Source: Siphonodentalium dalli
Taxonomy: Eukaryota; Mollusca; Scaphopoda; Gadilida; Siphonodentaliidae
Direction: 5' to 3'
Length of the DNA stretch: 64,000 bases
Assembly (NCBI GenBank): GCA_032622095.1
Contig: CP136061.1
Span: 59,227,301-59,291,300 of the forward strand
In this document: one piece after another, positions 35,426-45,100 of the stretch
Numbering within the stretch: the first letter of the stretch is position 1
Layout of the letters: each line of letters opens with the position of its first letter
Position numbers and translations under genes: made by a program
Notes under the pieces: model-generated
Databases searched by the model: none
Told to the model about the DNA's origin: nothing
Seen by the model: only the letters and a program-made list of their open reading frames with translations

Positions 35426-35728
35426 TACTATCTAACCTACCCATAAACTATTAGCATGACCTGGTGTATCACCTAGCAACACAAGATGAGCATTGGGCTA
35501 ATTTTGACCTGTAATCAACAGTCAAACTGTGAGTGTGTGTTCAACAAGGAGAATCCCCTAATTACATATTATCAGCATCCCTATATCCAAAGAATTGATG
35601 TCGCCTTCCCGGAACTCTAGTAATGTTTTGTATGATGTTTTTAATGTATTTTTGCACAGCTTTTAGCCTTTACTATGGTAATATCCTATACATGCATGCT
35701 GTGTCACTGCATGAGGGCTTTCTTAGCT

Positions 35729-35946
35729 CATACAGTAATGCTCTATTTAATCGACTTCTTAACCACAGCAGAATTATGGGTAACTTTTCAGGATTTAGTC
35801 GGAAATATGGCTTGTTGCCATTCATCGAAAAGCTCTCGAGAGCTTTCCGATGAATGGCAACAAGCCATATTTCCGACTAAATCCTGAAAAGTTATCCATA
35901 ATTCTGCTGTGGTTAAGGAGTCGATTAATTAGAGCAGTACTGTATG
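35729..35946. repeat. 218-bp palindrome (foldback element)
   Basis: Arms of about 108 nt centred at CTCGAG (35834-35839): CATACAGTAATGCTCTATTT ... GTTGCCATTCATCGAAAAGC pairs with its complement ending GCAGTACTGTATGG. Only a few mismatches. Partial copies at 13457-13511 and 18195-18275 show it is a dispersed mobile sequence. No clear TSD. Confidence 0.9.
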
Positions 35947-36463
35947 GTTTACTTATTGACTTAAATCAGGGGGAAAAAACCCTATTTTCATATTATCAGC
36001 ATCCCTGTCCAAAAAATGGTGTGTAATTACTGGAGCTTTGGTGTCTCAGTCCTGAAGCTCTAGTTTTTCGTATTAAATCAGCAGCTCTTGCACAAATCTA
36101 TAGTATTTCCATGATCATATAGTGTGAATGTGGTGTCACCGAGGGCTTGCTTCCCTCATATGGTGTGCCTGTATACTCGAAAATTTAAGAAAATCAATGT
36201 CGCCCCGACGACTAATACAGAAAGTAATGCTATTGAAAGTAGCCCCAACTAATATATACCGAAGATAATATATTGCTATCACGAATCGCTCCAACTAAAA
36301 CAGAAGGTGATACTATTGCGAGTCAGCCATTTTGATAAAGAAGTTGGGCTAGCTCCCTACCCATCCAAACCAATGAAACCAAGAAGTGACATGTCAATAG
36401 GAGTTAATGCTAAGTTATGGAGAAACCTATTTATTCACCAGGGGTGTTTTGTTACATATAACC

Positions 36464-37125
36464 ATGAATTGCGCTTAAGTGCAATTAATTGCGCTTAAAG
36501 GTGGATTATCTCTTTGTAAACATGTATTATATAGTTACCGGCGTATAAAATATTAGATTTGAATCGAAGACTCCTGTCCGGAAATGCTTCTATCGATTAA
36601 TATTAATTTTATTTCGAATATTTTCTGGTCTAAAAAGGTGTGTTTGTTCAGCTAACGAACAATAGTGGTTACTGTTAACATAGACCAGAAATTATATTGT
36701 GCAATTTTGTCACAAATAAACGTTAATTATACTCATTATCGCTTATATCTGTGGAACAAAACAATACAAACAACCAATCTGCGACATTTGACATTCGTTG
36801 CGTAGCCGTAGGAACAGCCCAGTGCTCTACATGTATATCGCAATACGGTCTCATCCGAATGGTCGGTTCTAAAAATAGTAACATAAATGGGCCCGATTTA
36901 ATATTCGAAATAAAATAAAATATTAATTGATAGAAGCTTTTCCGGACATAGGTCTTCAGATCATATCTATTATTTTATACCCACGCAACTATTTAAAATT
37001 TGTTATTTAAAGAGATAATCCATCTTTAAGCGCAAATAATTACGCTTAAGCGCAATTAATTACGCTTAAGCGAAATGATTGCGCTTAAGCGAAATTGATT
37101 ACGCTTAAGCACAATTAATTATTAA
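36464..37125. repeat. GCGCTTAAGCGC array, part 2, split by a MITE
   Basis: Palindromic words flank the MITE at 36499-37025: AATTAATTGCGCTTAA on the left and TTAAGCGCAAATAATTACGC on the right, continuing to 37115. Removing the MITE and one TTAA restores GCGCTTAAGCGC. Confidence 0.88.
36499..37025 (+). mobile_element. TTAA MITE, family A, 527 bp (Kolobok/T2-like)
   Basis: Flanked by TTAA at 36495-36498 and 37026-37029. Starts AGGTGGATTATCTCTTTG and ends AAAGAGATAATCCATCT. The outer 130 nt of each side pair with each other (CTTCTATCGATTAATATTAA against its inverse near the right end). Other copies: 52374-52893, 54440-54959, a LINE-split copy (58098-61044) and a half copy (61622-61866). Confidence 0.9.
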
Positions 37126-37171
37126 ATGTGAATTTGGCCTCCCATACGCCAAAGAACGAACTTGATTGATA

Positions 37172-38514
37172 CAGGGGTGGCGCCAGGATTTCCCCGACAG
37201 AGGGGCTATGGTCCCCGACAGGGGGGCTAGACCGGTGACCGAAGGTCATCGGCGGCTGCCGAAGGCAGCCCCGGGGAGAGCTCGAGAGGGATGTCCCCTC
37301 TCGCACGGGGGGTTTGGGGGACCTCCCCGACGAAAATTTTGAAAATACATAGCCTGAGATCGATTCTGGAGTGTTCTGGTGTCAACATACACACTGTTCT
37401 AGGGGATCATAATTGTCACTTTTACTTGAGTATTTGGAAAAAAAAATCAGCATATACAATAGTAATGACAATATGGAATTGATCTTAAAGGTACTCAACC
37501 CGTAAAGAGGGTCCCCATCTCAACATATTCCAACAACAACAATCCGATCAGAGGGTCCTATATTACTATTTCTTTGGCTTTGGGGGTAAAAAATATTTGA
37601 TTCGAGTCGAGGAACCTATCAAACAAAGCTCAGAGTTATTAGATATTGATTTTTGAAAATTCTTATGTTCTCGAGATGAGTACTGATAACTGCCGTCAAT
37701 TTGGTAACCTGCTCGAGATTTTAGGCCAAAATTCTATTCAAACAGACAAGGATGGATAACTCTATAATCAAGTGGGTAATAATAACGAATTTTTGATTGT
37801 CTTCTGGGCCAGAAAGAATTCCCGATAATGAAAAATAATAGATTTCTAATATCGATATCTAACAAATCTGAGCTTTGATAGGTGACTTCCTCGACTCGAA
37901 TCAAATATTTTTGACCCCCGAAGCCATTGAAATAGTAATTGAGAGGAGTTTTATCGGGTTGAGTACCTTTAAGTTAACTCACCTGGGTGTGTTCCTTTGA
38001 TCATTTCGAGCATTTCTGAATTTTATGACGTCATTGTCAAATAATATTTGGTCTTCTTGTTTGACACCCATTACAGGGCTGTTTTTTCGGCGACGCATAG
38101 GGAACGGGAAAGGGAAGATTCGGCAGTGTGAGTCTGTGTGGAATTTGTAATACATGTAACACGACACACACGAGGATGGTGACGGCATCTATGACACCCT
38201 AACCCTATAGTTCCATGCACGAATTTAATAAGTATACGATATGACTCACGGTAGTCTCACGAGTGACTCGTGTCGAGTCTGTCGGACTAAAAATAGAACT
38301 CTGGTAATGTGATTCATTAACTCTGCACGCCCACGTCGATTTGTTAATCACCAGTGCGCGTGTTTCGAGTCGCGGATTTTCCAATGTTTATCGTCTTTGC
38401 ATAATTTTATCTCCCCGACGAATTTGGCAGATATCCCCGACGGGGGGGCTGACCATCCCCGACGGGGGGGGGGGCTGTAGCCCCCCTGACCCCCCCCCCT
38501 TGGAGCCACCCCTG
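37172..38514. mobile_element. hAT-like element, 1343 bp, perfect 8-bp TSD
   Basis: GATTGATA at 37164-37171 and 38515-38522 is an exact 8-bp target duplication. Ends are CAGGGGTGGCGCCA and, inverted, CAGGGGTGGCTCCA. Subterminal DNA on both sides is G/C-rich with repeated CCCCGACGGGGGGGCT words and runs of up to 11 G. A family C MITE is nested inside (37489-37968). No hAT transposase is encoded, so it is non-autonomous. Confidence 0.9.
37489..37968. mobile_element. TTAA MITE, family C, 480 bp, nested in the hAT element
   Basis: TTAA at 37485-37488 and 37969-37972. Left end AGGTACTCAACCCG; inverted right end AGGTACTCAACCCGATAAAA. Long arms share ATTTGATTCGAGTCGAGGAA with the inverse near 37893. 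A related complete copy is at 49775-50219 and a truncated one at 48879. Kolobok-like ends. Confidence 0.85.
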
Positions 38515-38522
38515 GATTGATA

Positions 38523-39190
38523 TGGTAATTGAATGGGCAGATCGTATCGAGTTGCGCCTTTCCTCGTTCCAATTTTCTTCGCACTATTATGAGCTCTACT
38601 ACTAAGAACCAACATTTTGTGGTCACACTTGTGGCTTAATCCGCAAATAAATTCTGGCTCACGGACAATTACATAATTATCCAACCTGACTAACGACATA
38701 TCGGAATTAGATTATGTAACAATTTCAGAAGGTAGGTTTATTTGTTTAGATGGGTACAGGTATCCTAGTTAAAATGTAATATGAATCGTACATTAAGGAC
38801 TTTGCTAACCCAATTTCCCCCAAATTTGATGGAGTCAAAATAAAGGTTTATGTTCACTTTTGTTAGTAATCACAGTAACCAACCCCATGAATGCAACATT
38901 TTAAGAGTAAAATTCATGGTGGAATATGTTAGAAATACTAAATGTGAAAATTATCTGATTATAGAGGTTTTTAAAATCTATTTTTTCGAAACCAAAATCA
39001 ATAAAAGTCTATATCAAAGAAAAAAATATGACAATGTGTACTGAACACTGTGAAGAATGATGAACAATAAAATAATATTTATATTTATCAAGCATTCTTT
39101 GATAAAATTACTAAGAACCAATTGTTTACAAATAATTTAGAAACTTGCCTGACATCGCTTGTAGTGTATGGGAAGACAAATTGACATTTA
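38523..39190. other. No feature recognised
   Basis: AT-rich flank of the hAT element. Short ORFs only. Confidence 0.4.
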
Positions 39191-39194
39191 ATAA

Positions 39195-39487
39195 ATAATT
39201 GAGCTTAAGCGCAATAAGGAATCCCTTATTGCGCTTAGCGCAATTAGGATTTAAGCGCAATAAGGGAAGATCTAATTGCGCTTAAGCGCAATAAGGAATA
39301 TTCTTATTTCGCTTAAGCGCAATAAGGAATCTTCTTATTGCGCTAAAAGGAATTTTATTGCGCTTAAGCGCAATTAGATCTTCCCTTATTGCGCTTAAGC
39401 GCAATAAGTGATTCCTTATTGCGCTTAAGCGCAATTAGCTCTTATTGCGCTAAAGCGCAATAAGAATATTCCTTATTGCGCTTAAGC
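39195..39487. repeat. GCGCTTAAGCGC array, part 3
   Basis: About ten palindromic units, TTATTGCGCTTAAGCGCAAT, separated by AAGGAAT, AGATCTTCC or TAGGA spacers. The spacers themselves recur inverted (AAGGAATATTC with GAATATTCCTT), so the array folds at several scales. Confidence 0.88.
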
Positions 39488-39617
39488 ATTATCAGACTCG
39501 AGATATGACTGAATTTCGCGACACACGTCACACTCGTATGGTCGATCCCCGGCGTGGATACTCTTGCAAATGGTCAGATTCCAGATATGACTGAATTCCT
39601 TCTGACACACATCAAAG
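39487..39617 (-). pseudogene. C2H2 zinc-finger gene remnant, minus strand
   Basis: Reading leftward from about 39617 gives DVCQKEFSHIWNLTICKSIH, then AGDRPYECDVCREIQSYLES. These are two finger starts with a recognisable HxGDRPYECDVC linker; zinc-binding residues are partly lost (H to C in the first). It lies on the strand opposite to the next remnant, which implies local inversion. Confidence 0.7.
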
Positions 39618-39629
39618 GTGCCCAAAATT

Positions 39630-40150
39630 GACGGGTGATTTTACTTCAAAACTGGTTGCCTATTTTTTTTACATCAAAAGCTGGCGATTTTACTTTAAAA
39701 TTGGTGACCTTATTTTACACCAAAAGCTTTTTATAATTTTATAATTTCATAGAATAAATTGTCCTCACAATTGAAGGAAATTAGTCGCTGGTAGTGATGT
39801 ACACATGTTGCACGATTTCATGGATAGCATTATAGGTCCCATGATTCTTAATATTAATTTTTTTAGAAATGGGTCTACCGGTAGCATTGTCAGCTGAGTA
39901 GATCATATAGTATGGGACACCTGTTACGCCAGCTATTGAAGTAGGTCTCCACTTTTGAAGTAGGTCTCCACTTTTGAAGTAAAAATCGCCAACTATTTAA
40001 GTACCTCACCACTTTTGTAACAAAATCGCCAGCTTTTGTAGTAAAGTAAGGTCTCCGCTTTTGTAATAAAAATCACCAGCTTTTGTAGTAAAAAAAAAAC
40101 ATGTCTCCACTTTTGTAATAACAAAATTATAGCTTTTGAAGTTAACCGAC
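39630..40150. repeat. Foldback cluster of about 45-bp units
   Basis: Left part (39640-39740): GGGTGATTTTACTTCAAAAC, ATCAAAAGCTGGCGATTTTA. Right part (39945-40140): the complement, such as AGGTCTCCACTTTTGAAGTA, AAAATCGCCAGCTTTTGTAG. The two halves are in inverted orientation around unrelated sequence. Confidence 0.7.
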
Positions 40151-40204
40151 GCAATCAATTTTACTTGCGCTGGATAATTTTTATGACAAAGCAACCCAAT
40201 AATC

Positions 40205-40640
40205 CATAGCGGCTATCGCCCATACGAGTGTGACTTGTGGCCGAGGGAATTTAATGAGTCCGGTACTATGACAAACGAATAGACACCGGTAATCGACCAC
40301 ACGAGTGTGTCGAATAGCTTTCAGTCACACCAACACAGGAGAACCCACACAGTTGATCGCCCATACCAGTGTGACGTGTACCAGGAGGCATCTAGTGAGT
40401 CCGATTCCCTGCCTAAGCATAAGAGAACACACAAGTGATCAATCATACGAGTATTTATGATTGTTCCCAGTCAGTCCGGTAACCCTGGTGAACGCCCTTA
40501 TGGGTGCGACGTTTGTCAGAAGAAGTTCGGCGTGACCGTGAGTCTGACAAGACATAAGAGGATACACACTGGTGACCAGATGTGTGTCCGAAGACGTTAT
40601 GTCAGTCCAGTAACATGACAACATATATACTCTCGAAATC
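40205..40640 (+). pseudogene. Degenerate C2H2 zinc-finger array
   Basis: Four or five finger units are visible. The best, at 40489-40580, reads [19 protein letters not shown] followed by [11 protein letters not shown], a complete finger (C-x2-C-x12-H-x3-H) and linker. Upstream units RPYQCDVYQEAS...LPKHKRTHK and RPYECDLWPREFN have lost a cysteine or histidine and contain stops. The following unit ([13 protein letters not shown]) is also broken. It is upstream of, and on the same strand as, the intact finger gene at 42193; probably a dead paralogue. Confidence 0.85.
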
Positions 40641-40947
40641 GGGTGACGTAGGAGATGTATCAGTTCCAATGGAAAATGGTTGGTCTGTTTGGCCTCGTCT
40701 TTGGAGGAAATATCCCACGTCAAACTTTCAAGTCACAATGTTCGTGGTGCCAAACGGTTCAGTCTCCTTTAAAAATTTATTCAACGAAATGAACGAATAC
40801 AAATAATTTTATTCTCGATTGTCAGGCAGAGCAATACAAAATGAAACACATAACACAATTAGGAACGAATTGAACCCGATTGTGGTTGATGAAGTAAAAT
40901 AATTAGTTAACTTTATCACCAACCTACCCTTGGATTTTGTAGTTATT

Positions 40948-41775
40948 GAATAGCTATGTATAATACATTTGTATGCTATCATGAAGGCAATACATGATGG
41001 TATAATAAATTACTATTGCTATGTTGCACCTATCAAATGGGGTCAGACTAAGTGGTGTACTATCGACAGGGAAGGTTGAGGTTTCTCATGAACTGATAAC
41101 TTACCGGTAACATAAAATACAAAGATAAATTTTTATATATGGAAAATATATTTTCTGACATGACCACATATATATTTATCTTCTAATTGTAATTATGCCT
41201 TTCGGCTTTCGCTCATAATTGAGCTCTTCAGATTACAAAGATACATTTAGTATTTTTGCTATTGCTACATCAGTTTCCTACCAACGTATAGTACAGTTTC
41301 CGGTAATGACAGGTGCTGACAGGATGACGTTATTAGATCGCATTCAGTTCAGGTTTATATTTAAATCCCGGATGAGTCTTTGGAAGCTGTTTGGTGTTTT
41401 CATGTCATGGAATGGAAATATTTTTAAATTTCCGTTGCCGCAAACATCCAGGAGTTCTCTCAGTTTAATTTTTCTGTATTCTGGCTGTCTTATGTGATGG
41501 CGATGCCCCGAAACACTTTGGCGCAAGAGTGTTGCCAATTTCGCCAATGTATGATTCTCTGAACCCAGAGCACATGATGTAGACATTTACATGTCATACA
41601 TGCATTTGGTGTGATAGACATACCATCTTGTGCAGTAGTTTGGAACCTGTTTGGGTATAAGACTAACACATATTCTGTGTTCTGTGGGATTTTAATTGAT
41701 AGGTGCAACATCGCAATAGTATTTTATTGCACCATCATATATTACCTTCGTGATAGCATATTATACATAGTTTTT
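40948..41775. mobile_element. TIR element of about 830 bp
   Basis: TAGCTATGTATAATACATTT ... TTGCTATGTTGCACCTATCA (40950-41036) is inverted at 41696-41774 (TGATAGGTGCAACATCGCAA ... GATAGCATATTATACATAG). Arms of about 80 bp. Interior without coding capacity. No TSD could be defined. Confidence 0.65.
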
Positions 41776-41779
41776 TATG

Positions 41780-41948
41780 TTATATTATGAACACAATTCG
41801 TGATATCAAACATTGAAATTTGTGATATCATAAAATATTTAATGATATAACATATTCAATGATATAATATTTTAGATTTTTGTGCTATCATATATTCGTT
41901 TTGTGATATCATAAAATTTAATTTGTAATATCACTTATTGATTGTGTG
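41780..41948. repeat. Array of TGATATCA palindromes
   Basis: TTGTGATATCATAAAATTTA-like words recur every 25-30 bp (CGTGATATCAAAC, TGTGATATCATAAAA, AATGATATAAC, TGTGCTATCATATA). A second array of the same kind lies at about 62015-62130. Confidence 0.7.
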
Positions 41949-41957
41949 ACATAGATA

Positions 41958-42026
41958 CATAGATAATGGTCTAGCTGGCCATTGAGCAAAGATACATAGA
42001 AAATGGTCTAGCTGGCCATTGAACAA
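41958..42026. repeat. Short direct duplication
   Basis: GATACATAGATAATGGTCTA and GATACATAGAAAATGGTCTA, each followed by GCTGGCCATTGA, lie side by side about 38 bp apart, just upstream of the zinc-finger exon. Confidence 0.85.
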
Positions 42027-42120
42027 TTTTATGTGAACTGTGTCGCATAGCACTCTGACCAGTGTAAGAAGCTACTTGTGAATTTACCTGTTGACTGCCG
42101 TGAATCGTGTTTAACTTGAC

Positions 42121-42140
42121 ATTTCCTGTTTTCGTTGCAG
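42121..42140 (+). promoter_or_regulatory. 3' splice site upstream of the zinc-finger CDS
   Basis: ATTTCCTGTTTTCGTTGCAG, a polypyrimidine tract and CAG. It places the exon start at 42141, 52 nt before the ATG, and implies an upstream non-coding exon not identified here. Confidence 0.65.
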
Positions 42141-42192
42141 GAACTACTGCTTTGCGAACTTTTACCGACGTGATAGCAACTGAACCTCCATC

Positions 42193-45100
42193 ATGGAAGG
42201 GACACATGGTAGTCCAATGAAAGCACTGAAATGCGATATATGTGACAAAACGTTCTCACTGAAGGGCGATCTGAAAACTCACATGTCAGAAGCACACAGG
42301 GCGTTCGTGCAAAATGTTCTGGAGTTATTCTTACCCACTAAGACAACTCTAGCCACTACTTATCGTATTTTGAAAGTCATGGAAGGTTCGGTGTCTGCGA
42401 ACGTTGTCGCAGATGGCCCCACTACAGTTTCTCTGTCAGGGCATTCTGATAATACTGGCATACACTTAGCTGGAGATGCAGACATGAAGAATATTGATCA
42501 GAACGATAGTACAGCTTCTGGACATGATATATTTGATTCAGCAGATGCCACAGGCAGTTGCCGGCAGGAATGTGCTGGCTTTAGGAACAAAAACCCAAAA
42601 TCGGGATTTAATAATTCGTCTACCGACGAACACAACGTATGTTCTTGGATAGATATTGGAGAAGGATATGCAACCGACACGGATACTGGAAGTGTGTTGG
42701 GTAATCTTGATCCTGAAACTGAACTAAATGGAGTATCTGACAAAACCCAAAATTCTGACAACAGCAATGCAATCGCAGATTCTCCGAACTTAGATTTGGA
42801 GATGGATAATACATGTAACTTAGATAAAGAAACTAATGACGTCATAGCTGAACACCCTGTCACTGCAATCTGTTCCAGGTTACACCGGGGTGCAAGCCGG
42901 TGTCTAACCCCGTCTGATCGGAAATCGCAAATGATGCGCGATGATACATTTACAAATGGAGCACATCTTGGAGGCCATATGTTCAGTACACACATAAAGA
43001 CTCTTCCGTTAGAGAATAGAATGACAACTCGGAGCAAACGTAAGAGAAATGAATCGGTCGAGCAGAAATCTGTTATAGAAAACTTTACCGAAAGCGTGTC
43101 CGTTATAAATGGTGTCGACAAGCCTGTGCCCCACTACGAGACTATGGCGAAAATTAATATGATTACCGAAGCAGAGCGCAGCGAACCGGAGTGCCTTGTT
43201 CTTCGTCACCAATGCAATATTTGCTTGAAAAGATTCTACAGGAAATCTGAATGTGTTAGACATTTGCGCGTCCACTCAGGGGATCGACCTTTTGAATGCG
43301 AGATTTGCCTTAAGAAATTTGCAAATAAGGGCCATCTGAATAAACACATGGAAAGCGTTCACAATGTTCGGCGAAATAGTGATCAAGTCAATAACTCTTC
43401 GCATGAGGGTAATGAAGGCGACCGTGGTGATGGACAAACTAAGGAACACCCTATGGGATCAGTCCGCAAACTGCCAGGTGGAAATGTACCTAATCCACAA
43501 AACCAAAATGAAAGAGTCAATTCGCAAATACCGCGTGATCTTAGATCGAGAAAAACTGGGCACACAATCAGTACGAAGAGACTGCGCAAGGCTGTGACAG
43601 AGGCACAGAAACGCCACCCGTGCAACGTTTGTTCTAAAAAGTTCTACAGGCCGTCTGAACGTGACAGGCATTTGCGAATCCACTCAGAACGCCCGTTTGC
43701 GTGTGAGATATGCCAGATGACGTTCACTCAGAAAGGGGGTCTCGATAATCATATAGCGCATTTGCACAAGCTCCCTCGAAATGTGGTTCACACAATACAA
43801 GGATCGTATCCCGATGTCCCAACTACAGAGACGACAGACGACTCTATGTTTGTAGATAGTGATGCTCGTGACAGTATATCTGAAAACAAATGTATATCTA
43901 ATGAAAATGATGAAGCGAAACTTTTGCCGCAATATAGATCTGATTCCGCCAATGAGAGTGAATTATGTAAAACAACTTTATCGCGAGAAGCGGTTGGGCT
44001 GACGATTAGCGGAACTGATAAGGGTGGTGATTCAACGGAGACTAAACAAAAACACACTTGTAGCATTTGTTTCAAGAACTTCAACGTGAGATCTAAGCTT
44101 GATCGGCATTTATGTGTTCACAGCAACGCACGACCTTTTGCTTGCAATTTCTGCGACCGAAAATACTCCCGGAAAGACAGTCGCGATGTGCACATGGCAA
44201 ATGCGCACGACATAACAAAGAAGAATTGTCCATGTCGCGAAAAACTCCAAACAATGAAGCACAGACTTTCAAAGGGTTGCAGCGAAAGTCTTGTAGAAAT
44301 ATTTGAAGACCGTGGAGACGGACAAACTAATGAACATCATATGGGACCAGACAGCACACTACCATGTGGAAATGTACCTAATCAACAAGACCAAGATAGA
44401 CGAGGAGTCGAATCCCAAATAACGCGTAATCTTAGATCGAGCAAAACTGGGCAAACAAGCGGTTCGAAGAGACTGCACAAGGTTGTGACAGGGGCACATA
44501 AACCGCATCGGTGTTACTTTTGTTCGAAAACATTCCACCGTCCATCTATACGTGATAGGCATATGCGAGTCCACATAAGAGAACGCCCGTTAGCATGTGA
44601 GATATGCCAGATCACGTTCACTCAGAAGGCGGGTCTCGATAACCATATATTGAATTCGCATAAGCTCCCAAGAGATGTAGTTAACACAAAACAAGGACCG
44701 TGTCCCGATGTCCTATCTACAGAGACGACAGACGACTCTATTGATGTAGATAGTGAAACTGCTGACAGTATATCTGAAAACAAATTGATATGTAATGAAA
44801 ATGACGAAACGAATCGTTTGCCACCAGATAAATCCGATTCCGCCGATGAGAGTGAATTATGTGAAGAAGCCGATGGGCTGACAATTAGCGGAACTGATAG
44901 GGGTGGTGATTCAACGGAGACTAAAAAGCAACACACGTGTAGCATTTGTTTCAAGAACTTCGACGTGAGATCTAAGCTTGATCGGCATTTACGTGTTCAT
45001 AGCAACGAACGACCATTTACCTGCAGTTTATGTGACAGAAAATACGCCCGAAAAGAAAGCCGGGATGTGCACATGGCAAATGCGCACGACATATCAAAGA

